Source: Porphyra umbilicalis (Eukaryota; Rhodophyta; Bangiophyceae; Bangiales; Bangiaceae). From it: a stretch of 64,000 nt of DNA. The notes under the pieces were generated by a model. That model ran no database searches. It had not been told where the DNA came from and saw only the letters and a list, made by a program, of their open reading frames with translations. Of the stretch, positions 1-10,753 are shown piece by piece. The position numbers and the translations under genes are program-made. How positions within the stretch are numbered: the first letter of the stretch is position 1; the number at the start of each line of letters is the position of its first letter. The stretch covers positions 124,001 through 188,000 of the forward strand of contig KV918823.1 of assembly GCA_002049455.2 (NCBI GenBank), in the 5' to 3' direction.

Positions 1-1146
1 CACACCCTACCTAAATGTTCCTATGTATAGGGATATCCTGCCGCGTGCGGTTGACTGCCGAGCCGCTCACGAATACAAAAGGGCATGGCGGGAACGCTGC
101 TCGTCTCACCTGCAGACGACTCTTATGCGATGGAAACAAAAAACCTCACTTTAGCGTAATGGCTGAAAAGCCCGTCCCTATTTAGAGCATTACACCTCAT
201 ACAAGAAATACATAGCATTACATACAGCAATTTGGGAAGGTCCATTGCACCACACAACCATAATTAGGAGACCTCCAGCCAATGGGGTACCGCTACGCCA
301 CCTCGTACACCTGGGAGGCCTTCCAACCAATAACGTGATGTCCCACCAGGTCGCACGAAGCGTCACCCGAATCAAGTCGTAGCTTAGAATAGGCCACAGT
401 CTCGATGTGCCGCAGGCGATACCGCCCTCTCGCTCCTGCTGCAACCCGCCTCGTGGGGCTGAGAAAAGGTGGTGCGGGAGCGCACCCGTCGCCCGTCGCC
501 CGCCCGCCCTCGAGCGCGTCCACCCAGCGGGAGGGAGAGGCGGGAACGCGGGGCGAGGGGGTGACAGCAACGTTTGTCCGTTGGGCACCCGCGCGCGTGT
601 CCTCGCTGACGGTTGCCGCACCTGCAATGGCAAGCGGTGACGCGGACTTTTTTGAGGGGGGACACGCGCTCGGGAGCCCAGAGGTGCAAGTGGCGATGGC
701 GGCGGCAGCGGGCACGAATCGGCTGGCCTAGTGCCGATCGGAGGGGAGCCGCAACCACCCATAACGCACCAATGTGAGTCGGGGGGCAGGTACCTCCCCC
801 ACACACGGACCGCGGCATCCGTGGAGCCACGGGTGTAAACGGGGAGTTGTGGGGGGGAGCTGGCTCTTGAGAGAGGCGGCCGGGAGGGGAGGCTCTCAGC
901 GCAGAGGATAGGCGCTCGGCGGCCGCCGCGAGCGGGCAGACCCGCATAAGGGCAGAGGCAGCCGCGGGGGAGTGGCCATCCTTTTGTCCATCGTCGCAGC
1001 AGCACTCGGCCAACCACTAGCACACCCGCTCCACCGCACCGACCGCTGGCGAGCTCTGACCTACTCGACCACTGCACGTTACATTGCTCCACCCTTTCCC
1101 CGTCCTCTCGCCCCCCCCCCCGGCATCGCGCCTCCCACCCCACGCA
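1..1146. other. Upstream region, no gene supported
   Basis: I see no convincing gene. The first 400 bases are of mixed composition, then GC rises towards the cysteine-rich gene. Several open frames overlap on both strands here, but they are low-complexity Pro/Arg/Ala-rich translations typical of GC-rich non-coding DNA. The last 100-150 bases probably hold the promoter and 5' UTR of the gene that starts at 1147. Confidence 0.5.
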
Positions 1147-1833
1147 ATGGGGCGCCTGTCTTTCCTAATCCTCGCGGCCGCGCTGATGGCGGTCGCCTCT
1201 GGCGCAGCCGCCACCACCTCCCCACCGGGCCCCACGCCGACGCCAAAGACCATGAAGATCACAAAAGACTCGGGTGAGGAGTGCATCTCCAAGTGGTTCG
1301 TCACCGGCTACGCTGACGGCAAGTGGGTGTGGGCGGACGTTGACATTTGCTGCCCCCCCCGCCCCATGACCAAGAAGATGATCGTCTTCCCCGGCGGCAA
1401 GCGTTGCACGTCCACATGGGCGGCGTGCGACCGGGAGCTCAACGCCGCCGACAAGTGCGTGTGGAAGATTTGCGACGTGACCGACTGTGGGACGCCCGTG
1501 TGTCCGCCCAAGCCGATGGAGATGAAGCGGCGCTTCGTGCGTGTGACGGGCGAGCGGTGCGTGTCGCGGTGGTACGCGTGCGGCAAGATTATTGAGCACG
1601 GGCGGTGCACGTGGAAGGGGTGCGATGTCGTCACGTGCAAGCCGCCGTGCCCACCCAAGCCGGCGACGAAGAGCATGCTGCGGCGGGCGCCCAAAAAGAT
1701 TTGCTCGTCGGCCTGGTGGGCGTACAAGCTGACGGTCGACAACAGCAGCGACGCGCAAACGTGCAAGTGGCTGTTGAGGGACGTGGAGGAGTGCTACTGC
1801 GACACGGGCGCGCCCAAGTGGACCAAGTGCTAG
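1147..1833 (+). CDS. Secreted cysteine-rich four-repeat protein
   Basis: This encodes 228 residues. The ATG at 1147 is chosen because it opens a clear signal peptide (hydrophobic residues about 5-22, ending AVASGAAA); an in-frame ATG at 1084 would place Pro-rich residues in front of it. After a short Pro/Thr linker come four degenerate units of about 45-55 residues with the pattern PPKPM-x-K-x(6,8)-G-x2-C-x-S-x-W-x(8,12)-C-x-W-x3-DV-x2-C. Each keeps paired Cys and Trp and ends in a CPPKP-like hinge. Regular Cys spacing after a signal peptide suggests a disulphide-bonded extracellular, cell-wall or vacuolar protein. There is no catalytic signature, and I recognise no named family. A paralogue lies at 14499-15184. 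No intron is evident. Confidence 0.85.
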   Translation: MGRLSFLILAAALMAVASGAAATTSPPGPTPTPKTMKITKDSGEECISKWFVTGYADGKWVWADVDICCPPRPMTKKMIVFPGGKRCTSTWAACDRELNAADKCVWKICDVTDCGTPVCPPKPMEMKRRFVRVTGERCVSRWYACGKIIEHGRCTWKGCDVVTCKPPCPPKPATKSMLRRAPKKICSSAWWAYKLTVDNSSDAQTCKWLLRDVEECYCDTGAPKWTKC

Positions 1834-2079
1834 GCGGTCACCGCCGTCGGGGAGAGGGCGGGTCTAGGTCGGACGCCATAGCTCCGTTAACACTTACTTG
1901 ATCGGCGCGTTTTTTTGTATTTTTTTCTCCCCATGTGGTCGGGGCCGCCGCATGCCGCGCCGACCGCTGACTCACCTGCCCAGGCGAGTTCCGCCAGCAT
2001 GCCTCCCCTAGCTCCGACCGCCGCCCGACTGCGTGGCGACACGGCGGCGGCCGCAGCGACAGCGGCGGCGGCGGCGGCC

Positions 2080-2114
<35 letters not shown>

Positions 2115-2549
2115 GGCAGCGGCAGCGGCGGCGGCAGCGGCGGCAGCAGCGTCCACACGGCCGGCAACCAGTCAGGAACGCGGTCGACCCCGCCGGCGGT
2201 GACACTCAAAAGCACCCGCAATGGGCCGCCGCCTGCCACCGCCGCCGCCGTCAGTCACATGAGTAAGCAGGAGGTGCGGGGGCGTCCATCGCCGCCCAAA
2301 ACGGCCGAGGCACCTGCCCCCGTGGGGCGGTACAGTAGCGCCAGCCGCCGCCGCCGCCGCTGCTGCTGCCGCCGACGGTCCCGGCGGCGGTGCAGGCGGC
2401 GGCGTCGGGTCGCGACCGCGTCGACCGGGGGCCACCAAACCCTCGTTTCCACCTCGACGCCACCCCCGCGGGCGGCCCGCCGGCGCGCGCGTGGGGGCGG
2501 CCACCGCCGCGCGGCGGGCGGCAGCACCCACCGGCGCGGCGCCCCATGG
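1834..2549. other. Intergenic, microsatellite-rich
   Basis: This is the 3' flank of the cysteine-rich gene, with a T-rich stretch near 1911-1927. A GCG/GCA microsatellite and CG-rich low-complexity DNA follow, up to the tail of the minus-strand gene. No gene is supported. Confidence 0.55.
2041..2151. repeat. GGC/AGC trinucleotide microsatellite
   Basis: About 110 bases are built from GGC units with interspersed AGC and GAC triplets. It is translatable in all frames (poly-Ala, poly-Gly, poly-Arg), which explains the long spurious frames across it. Confidence 0.9.
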
Positions 2550-4285
2550 CTAGAACCGCCGGGCACCCATCCCTTTGGGGCGCCCCCCCCGTCTGGCGCC
2601 ACCGCCGCCGCCGCCCGGCGGGCGTCTCCCCCCCCCCCCGCCCGCCCCCCGAGTGCCAGTGCCCCCCCACCCCTCCCCCGCCTCCGACCGCTCCTCCCCC
2701 CCACGCGACCATCCCCTCGGCCACGTACACGGCCACCCCAAACAACGACGCGAGGGCCCACTCGGCGTCGGACAGCGTGTACCCCCCCGGCCCGACGGCC
2801 GGCGGCGGCCACACGGCGGCTTTCCCCCCCCCCCCGCCGGCAGGCCCGCCCACAAATCCCCCGACAGCAGCCGGTGCGCCTCGTACAGCTCTGCGTACGA
2901 CCAGGCGCCCGACTGGGCCATCTCCTCGCCGGCCGCAATCGCCGCCACCGAGGGCGGGTGGGGGAGGTACGCCACGTACGTGGCTGGGGGGGGGGCCTTT
3001 GGCGGCCGCCGCGCCGCGCCCCCGGGCGGCGGCGGCGACGCCAGGGGGGGGTCCGCCCCCCTCCCGCGACCGCCGCCGCCCCCACCAGCCCGCCAAGGCG
3101 GGGGGGGGGCCAGCCGCTCGCGCCACCCGTCGGGATGGTGCCCCGGGCGCATGTCAGCGCGCACGAGGAGGGCGCCGGCGGACGCGGCGGCGGCGACCGC
3201 CGCCGCCGCCGCCGCGCGCCCGAGGCCCACGTCGAGGCGCACGCCCCACCCGCGGAGGCGGCCGACGCCGCGGGGGAAGCCGACCGCGTGGCTGCCCCGG
3301 TCGACGACCACGGGCGCGGCGGCGGCGGCGGCCGCCGCCGCCGACGCGGCGGGGCGCTGCGCCTCGTCGGCGGCTGACAACCACGGGGGACCCCCGCCGT
3401 CGCCATTGGCGGGCGCGTCGCCGCCGACGCTGCCGCCGCCACCGACGCCGTCGCCGTCGCCGCCACCGACGCCGTCGACGCCGCCGCCACCAACGCCGTC
3501 GCCGCCGCCGCCACCAACGCCGTCGCCGCCGCCGCCACCAACGCCGTCGCCGCCGCCGCCACCAGCACCGGCGCCAGCGGCGCCCACGGACGCCGCCGCG
3601 GTGGTGGCGGCCTCCCACACGGCCGCCGCCTCGACGCCGCCCGCCAGGACGAGGCGGCCGCCCGGCGCGAGCAGGTGGCCCGCCGCCCGGAACACGCGGC
3701 GCGTGCGCGTCTCGGCGTCGGCCAACGCGCTGGCGCCGCCCACCACCCACACGCACCCGTACGCGCGGGCGGGGGGCGGCGCGGGCGGGATGGCGCCGTA
3801 CGGGTCGGACGCGGGGTCCCACACGGCGACGGTTAGGGTGACGGGGCGGGGGGTGGACGGGCCGGGCAAGGGAGGGTAGACGGCGTTAAAGTCAGAGCGG
3901 AAGGCCGCGACGGACGCGGCAGACGTGAGGGGGGGAGGGGGGGGGGGGGGGGCGCGTGACGATAGCCGTCCAGGGGGGTTGGGGGGGGCGGGGAGGGCGG
4001 GGGGGTCGGCGTAATGAGCAGGACGGCGTCGGGGGGGTTGACGAGGTGCCGCAGGAGGAGGCGGGTGATGAAGGCGTCGAGGGTGGCTGCCCACTCGAGG
4101 TCGGGGGGGGAGGGTGGCCGCGGAGCATGGCGGTGGAGGGAAAGGGGGAGGCGGGATCGGCGGTCACGGGCAGTCACGGAGACGGGAGGAGACAAAGGGA
4201 ACACTTGGTGGTGGGAAGGCGCGGACGTGGGTGAAGAGGGTGATGCGGATGTGAGTATCAACAGTGGCGTGCACGTGGGTGGCAA
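2550..4285 (-). CDS. Unrecognised gene, frames broken at C/G runs
   Basis: Protein-like sequence runs along the minus strand but changes frame several times. The N-terminal part (near 4100-4010) has an amphipathic stretch ending DAVLLITPTPP. The central part (3920-3600) reads VTLTVAVWDP, then LLAPGGRLVLAGG. The latter resembles the late beta-strand/turn of class I SAM-dependent methyltransferases (PGGxLxLA). A Gly/Asp-rich low-complexity array follows, then sequence near 2980-2860 containing TYVAYLPHP and QSGAWSYAELYEAHRLL. A further piece in another frame lies near 2830-2700 (SDAEWALASLFGVAVYVAEG). Frame changes coincide with C/G homopolymers (about 3930-3950 and 2824-2834). The methyltransferase suggestion rests on one motif and is weak. 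The exact start, end and intron content are not resolved. Confidence 0.4.
3430..3570. repeat. 24-bp coding minisatellite
   Basis: Tandem copies of a roughly 24-bp unit (CCGCCGCCACCAACGCCGTC plus GCCG) lie within the minus-strand gene and encode Gly-rich repeats with Asp-Gly-Val. Copies near 3482, 3506 and 3530 are almost exact; the flanking ones have diverged. Confidence 0.85.
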
Positions 4286-6017
4286 TGGTGAAGAGAGGGT
4301 GGCGACGCTCAGACGGGCAGTGTAGCGGAGGGACGTGGTTTAGCCACCATCAGGCGGTAGAGAAGCCCAAGGCATCGGCTACGAGATGCAAGTGAGAAGC
4401 GCGGGAAGACGCGGATAGCAAAACGGGCACTTGACTGTTTCAACTCCATTGCCCACAAGTCGTCGATAAATTGACAGAATCGAAATCACAGTTTTCAATC
4501 TTAATGGTCATGGTTGACTTCATTAGTGACATCTGTGATGGGTATAATGACAGTAGATCTGTCGAGATCAATCCATTGGTCTCGAGAGATCGTGTGATGG
4601 CACCACCATCGACACGAAATCAGTCAGATCCGTCGGCTCCAGTGTCGCCCGGCGCCGTCTGCCCTCGACCACTGCTCGGATCGCGGGGACCTCAGCACCA
4701 CCTTTCGTGCGGACAGTGGCTTCTCACCAGAGCGCGGGTGCACCTCCCGCCGGCACAGCTCGCTCCCCGCCGTTGCCCCCCTTCTCTCTTCTTCCACTGC
4801 CAGGATTGCACCCCGTGCACCACGTCCAAAAATACTGTGGACGCGGCCTTGGAGACACGACCGTTGCGGCATTCAGGCGCGAACGAGGCTCTGCCCCCCC
4901 GCCGCCCCGCCCACCCCGCCCTGCCTTCGGACTCCCTCACGCTGGGAGGCAAGTACAGTGTAGGCGGTTCGGTCTGCAACGATGCCTGCGGCAGCAACTG
5001 GCGGCGCTTTTTCTCTTTCTCCGTGGCGCAAGCAAGTGGCAGATGCGAGTGTGGCTGCGACTGGGTCGCCGCCGTCGGCTAGTTGACCGCGTCGCGCGAA
5101 CCGCCGCACACCTTGTCAGGGCAACCCAGCGTGAAAACGGAGCACGTGAGGTTTCTCTCATCGATACGTGGGGGCTTGCGAGTGGCTTCTCCCTTCTCCA
5201 GGCCAGCCGGTGATCCAGGCGGCCGGGTGCCCCTCGGCGGTCGACGGCTGCCTCCCCCAATCGACCGCAGAGCAGGGGGGGTCTCGGACCGCAACCACCC
5301 CGCGTTCGAGCCGTTCAATCAGAGACAACTGGGGCCCCTGCGCAACAGACACGCACGGCGCTTCTTGGCAGCCAGCAGGACATTCGCAGACGTGCCCGCC
5401 AGTAAGCTGCATCTCGACTGTTCAACCAAGCAGCTCCAGTGCGGCGCGCTGCACAGACTCACGAACCTCGGCATGCTGCCAGTACCCTCCGAGCACCGCG
5501 ATCCAAACCGTGACAGTGGCTGCACGGCGGCCCCCCGTCCGTGCCGCGCGGGCGCGGGTCCGCCGGCGTGCAGCCGGCACGGCCCCTCTTGATCGCGGAC
5601 AAGAAACGCGCGACGGCTCGTCCCGTTGCAAGCGTTCGACGCTTGGTCGGGCGGCGTCATCCGACCCGACGGGCGCCTCCGTTTACAGCTGCGGCGCCGC
5701 GACGCACGCTGCGTCGGCCGCCCCAAACACCGTGGTCGTGGTCGTCGGGAGGGGGGGCGAGGGGGGGTGCTTGTGGGCGCCACGTCGCGCCCGCCGCCGG
5801 CACCCCACCGGCTCCGTCGCGGCCGCGTCGGCCGCGCGCGCGTCGGCCGCGTGAACCCCGCCGCGGCGGTGTGAGCGGCGCCGGCGCGCGGGGCGCCGCC
5901 CCCGCCGGCGGGCTCGAGGGCGCCGCGCCCCGCCCTGACGCAACCCGCACGCAGACCGTCGGGCAGGGGGTGGGGGGGGCCCGCCATCGTCTCCGTTGGA
6001 AGAAAATCCCATCAGGG
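4286..6017. other. Intergenic, no gene supported
   Basis: A moderately AT-rich stretch (about 4430-4620) is followed by GC-rich DNA. Open frames such as 4471-5082 (+) lack protein-like composition, a repeat family or neighbouring frame continuity. I cannot support a gene here. The end next to 6018 borders the proposed DNA transposon. Confidence 0.45.
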
Positions 6018-6033
6018 CCCCATTTCTATGGGG
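6018..6033. repeat. Hairpin near left transposon end
   Basis: CCCCAT-TTCT-ATGGGG is a perfect 6-bp stem with a 4-nt loop. It mirrors the stronger hairpin at 13760-13785 and supports this as the terminal region of the element. Confidence 0.5.
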
Positions 6034-6313
6034 CTCGACCGGGCCATCGAAAGGGGTTCTCGATACAATGCTGTTGCAGATCTCGATGAGGCACCAGCTT
6101 GATGAGCTATCATGTGCTCGAAAAAACGGCTAGCTAAAACTGTGACTCACGCGATGAGGCTCCCGAGTCGGAGAGCATCCAATGAAAACATTGTTCTTCA
6201 AAATGCCAACGACCAATGAATTCACCGCTGGAGAGAGAGCCACGGGATGACAGCAGCGCCATAAAAAGAGGGATACGCCGCGTTGCTGCTACTTTCTGCG
6301 CGTCGCTCAATAG

Positions 6314-8271
6314 CTACAGCACCCTCGGGTGACCACGCACAATGAACAACTTCTGCACAACGTCCCTGTCAAACAATGCTACCATCTCGACAAGCCCGAC
6401 AGCTACCCTGCCAGCCTCAAAGAATGAGGTCCGCCTCGTCGAATGCGAGGTCATCCTCGTCATTGCCCTCTTCCCCGCTCTCCCCACCACCTTCGGCCTC
6501 ATCTGCGTCCTGCCCCCGTCTGCCTCCGTCTCCCCATCGGTCCCGATGCCTCCACCATGCTCTTCATCGTCGGCCGCCCCCTCGCCGTCGCCCTCCTGGC
6601 CGTGGCGCACCGCGGCGGCGATCGGAGAGGGATCCAGGTTGGCGTCGCCGTCGGTGTCGAGACCGTCGACGTAGGCGGCAGCCGCAGGTTTAGCTGGCGC
6701 TTGACCTTCAGAAACACCCAAAGCAGCACCCGCGGTAGCCTCACCACCATCGACTCGGTTGGCCTCTGACCCCACGCATTCCACAGTCGCTGTGGAGGTC
6801 GGGGCCCCGCCGGTGCTCGATCCGGACCCGGACAGCTGATAGGCGGGGTTAAGGACCATGTCAAAGCGGCGCGGGTCGGAATAATCAGCGATGCTAATAC
6901 CGTTAAAGACGGAAGCGCTGATCGGCACGATGGTGCGCACCGGCCCGGCCTCCTCGCACGACCACTTGTAAGTACAGTCAAAGCTACCCTTGCGGTGCCG
7001 CTGGCGCAACCCTGCCGCCACCATGAGCTCGTGCCGAGCAAAGCTACCAAGCATCATGACGTGCCCTACGGTCATGGAGACATGCTCGACGCCGCCGGCA
7101 CCCGCCAACTTGATGATGCGGTTGTGGGCGCCAGTGTGACCGAAGAAGGCCATGGCGGCGGCGCCATCCACTTGCTGGCCCTTCGTGGACAGCATGAACT
7201 CGTCCTTGTCGAGCCACGTCTCCGCCACCTCCTGGTCAATGTTGTCACCGTCGACGCCAAGCACCTTCCAACAGGTTGGGAGAATCCACTTTCGTAATTC
7301 AGTGAACATGTGCGACACGTGCCCGCTGAGGGGCTTCTGTATCTTGAAGAACTTCGTCTTGGTCGGTTGGTTGTGCACAGGGAACAGTGTTGGGTGGCAC
7401 AGGTAGTGCTTGGCCGCTGCAGCGTCGTAGTTGGGCAGGCACTCCACCACCCCCGACGTGATGACCGTTAGCCGCTCCACTGAGTAGAAAATCTGGCGGC
7501 TGCACACCGTGTGCGCCGTCTCGTGCTACAACACCTTGCGGAGCTCTGTGCGCACGATCCGCTGTAGTTTTTGTTGGCCTCAGCGAGGGCTTCCACATCG
7601 AAGGGCGGCTCGTTGGGATCGATGACGATAGACGGCGTGACGGCCGCCTCGGTCTTGACGCCCTCTGGCGCTTGGTCGCGTAACTGGATTACTGCTTTTG
7701 CGGTCATTTCGTGCCCCACGCCTTGTGCCTCAACCTTCTTGGACAGACGGCTATGGTTGGAACGGAGGCGCTCAACGTCCTTAGCGGACTCGACGACCTC
7801 GACCAGCACCGGGTGCAGCGCCTCCAAGACCATCTTCATGATGGTCTCGTGCGACTCACGCTGGATGAGTGCGGCGTCCGGCGTGGCGGAGGCACTGCCA
7901 ACGTTGTAGCGCACGCGCGCGGCCATGGAGGTCGCAGTCCTCGCGGCCTCCTGGACAGCTTTGGTGAGGGCACCCACCGTGAGAACCTTGAGCCTGTTTA
8001 TTGCTGCCTGGCCCGCCGACTTGGATGCCGTTCCCGCCTTCTTCTTGGACGCCACCACCTTGCCCCTGTTGGCCGTCGTTGCCATTCCGACGGCGGCGGC
8101 AGGCGGCTTTGCCTTCTCGGACGGCGACGGTGTCCCCGCGTCCATGACGTCAGACTGTGACGCCGACAGGGCGACGCACGGCAGAGAAGACGGGAGCGAC
8201 GCAGGTACCGCCACGGAGGAAGAGGGAAGCAGGCCGAGCGGTGGCAGGTCGCCTCGGTCCAGACCCAACAC
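6314..8271 (-). pseudogene. Accessory gene of the Plavaka-like element, broken
   Basis: Two adjoining frames on the minus strand make one gene-like product. The upstream part (8271 to about 7575) has a Lys/Ala-rich N-terminus and a helical segment around ESAKDVERLRSNHSRLSKKV, ending FDVEALAEANKNY. The downstream part (about 7570-6314) continues in another frame with RIVRTELRKVL, an in-frame TAG, then HETAHTVCSRQIFYSVERL. It runs through Cys/His/Trp-rich globular sequence to an acidic C-terminus. One frame change plus one stop within about 60 bp (near 7530-7575) breaks it. It may start further upstream; MMRARGDRDYGTP-like sequence near 8440 looks coding. I recognise no domain. Its position opposite the transposase suggests an accessory protein such as a DNA-binding partner, which is inference. 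Confidence 0.5.
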
Positions 8272-8576
8272 CGGTGCTGCCGACGTTGATGCCGACTACC
8301 GTGGAGGAGGTCGGTAAGGGCCAGGCGTTGCCACAAACTGCGAATGCGGCAGCGGGGGGGGCATTGATGCCGGAGGCGTCTCAGGGAGAATGTAGTCCGG
8401 CGAGGCCGGCGTGCCGTAGTCCCGGTCTCCCCGCGCCCTCATCATGGCCACGAAGGTTGTACACCGACTGCGACTCGCCGCCGTTGGCCACCGCCGCTGC
8501 CTCTGCAACTGGAAACACAGCAGGGGCCGAGTACGCTGCCGTCATGTGGTGCGCGTTTGTAGGCGCCTCGGCTTAG

Positions 8577-10753
8577 CGTCCCCAGCAATGCGGACCCGAT
8601 GAGGCAGCTGCGGCGGCCTTGGCGGCCGCGGTGCGGGTGTCGCTGCCACCGTTGCTGCAGCAGCAGCCGCGGCCGCCCCCGTCACGACGGCCTTGTCCTT
8701 GTGCGACGTCGACGGACGCACGGAAGACCCGCGCGGTCCAGGAGACGCCGCCGACGCCGCTGCGCTTCCGCGGCACTCGGCGCGTGCTCGCGCAGCGAGG
8801 GCCTTGCATTAGGCCTTGCGAAATATCTCGTCCTCCTGGTGGTCTCGGGCGCGTTCTTTGGCCGTCGAGGGCACAAACTGCCTGCGGGGGGCACCCATGG
8901 TGGCCGCGTTGGTGGGGAAGACACAGGGAGTGGCACAGCGCCCGCCACACAATTGGGAGCAGGTGCGGTGGCGAATGGAGGTGGTCAAGCTGGGCCGTGG
9001 GGGCTGTCGGGGTGTGGTGGGGGCGTCGATGAGACGGTCCCCGATGGACGTCGGTGCCCTGTCTTAAAGCATGGTCGCATCCGCGTCAGCGCGCGGCTCA
9101 TGGCCCCCCGCACGGGCACACCGCCCTAGCAGCGCTCGCACACGCGGTTGGGCTCCACCAGCGCACTCTTGCGCCACGCACCCCCGCTCAGTGCCCCGGA
9201 CCAATCACATACCGCAGCTGGTGCGACAGCCGTTCAGCGGAAAGGACAGAGAGGCGAGGAGCGCGGGCGCCAAGGCACGCGAATGGTCGTAGAAAAGAGC
9301 GGAGGGCATGGTGCAGAGTGGTGTAAAAACAGGCGGGCAAGCGGGCGACCGGCCAGTTGCGGGAGGGGGCGGACCATCCGACCCCGGAGGTCCACGACAC
9401 TCTCATGGCGAGAGACAGCAAACGAAAGTGGGGGCGTCAGAACCGGTCTCCACTCCGACTAGCGCGGGAAACCTAGACTGGCCGCCGCTGCGTCGTGTGC
9501 CAGTCTCCCGCGCAGTGGTCGACTCTTCTCGACGCGGACCCGCCACGCGGTGGGGGCCCCGATATCCATCTCCCCGCGCCGCCCACCTCCAAACCAACCC
9601 CCCTCGGTGCCTGGTCGCCCCCAAATCACTTTCAATGGTATCCTGGCAGACCACGCCGGGACTATCACGCGTCGGGCAGGGGCACCAAAGCGCACCGACG
9701 CCTTCGTGCGAAGGGACAAGCAGCAGATCACGGGGGCCCCACAGGGGTGCCCAAACGGGATCGGGAAGCGTGAAGTTGGAGTGTGGCGACTGCCTGTGCG
9801 CCCGCGGCACGGGTGGACCCCACGGCGAAACTGGCCGAGGCAGGATGACTGTTGACAGCCGCCCGCTGGAAGCGACCGAGAAGAAGTCCTGCAGTCATTA
9901 TTTTAATGGGATATTTGAAACACTCTTGACGGGGAATGCAATCTCGCTTAACACTGCCACTTACCGGTGCAGCGCCTCACGCAATGGGTTGCTTGCAAGC
10001 TCGACAGGCGGCGTCCAATCGGAGCACCACTCGTGTCTGCAGACAACTTAGCTGTTGGTGTTGAAGAGGAGTTTTCTGCACTGCAAAACCCGCATAAGGT
10101 CTAAATCTTGTAATTTGTGCTCACATGTGTACAAGTTCGTAGTTGGTATGTGGCCCGCGATCTCGCTGCACCGGCGAGCGTGTTCTCTCGTCCCGAACGG
10201 GCAGCCGCCGGCTTCCCCAACGGGCCTCATCGACGGATGGGTCTCGAGCGCTTTGCTCGTCGTCGCACCCTCTCTTCTGGCACCTCTGCTTGGGCGCACG
10301 GGCGGGCCTTCAGAGAGCCTGCGGGGGCTGTTCTCCGGCCCCCCCCTCCGGGCGCCGACCATTGTGGACCTGGCCCCGATGATAAGTGGGCGCCCCTGTG
10401 CTTTGCAAGATCCCGCCGGGCTTGAGTGGTCGGAGTGGATGCTTTGGGCGCGCGTGTTGCTGGTTCTGGTGAGTGCTCCTTGCATGGTGGGTCATCTGTG
10501 GTGCACGGCCAGCGACACCGCCTTGCCTAGCCCGCGAGCAGCGCCGAAAGCTGGCCGGCCGGAGTCGCGTCATCGTGCAAAGCTGGTGTGGCAAATGGGG
10601 TGAGGCTGCAGGGGTCTCACCTTTAAGCGAGCATGGCGCATGCCGCATGGCCTTTCAGCGGCCGCGTGGCGTCTACGCTGATCACCGCGGTGGTCGCTGA
10701 CTTGTTTCTCTATCGGGATATGCGTTGTCTGACGACTGTTTGGAACACGACTG
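8577..10753. other. Central spacer of the transposon
   Basis: This lies between the two divergent element genes and presumably contains their promoters. Several frames of 80-250 codons are open on both strands, but none has a recognisable motif. Part of 8680-8950 on the minus strand could be a 5' exon of the accessory gene. I see nothing else I can support. Confidence 0.4.

Noticed and set aside
2550..4285. Actin-related or methyltransferase identity for the minus-strand gene
   Set aside because: One short stretch recalls each family, but order and remaining sequence do not agree. I left the gene unnamed.
4471..5082. 203-codon plus-strand ORF
   Set aside because: No motif, mixed Cys/Pro/Ser composition and overlapping frames of similar length on both strands.
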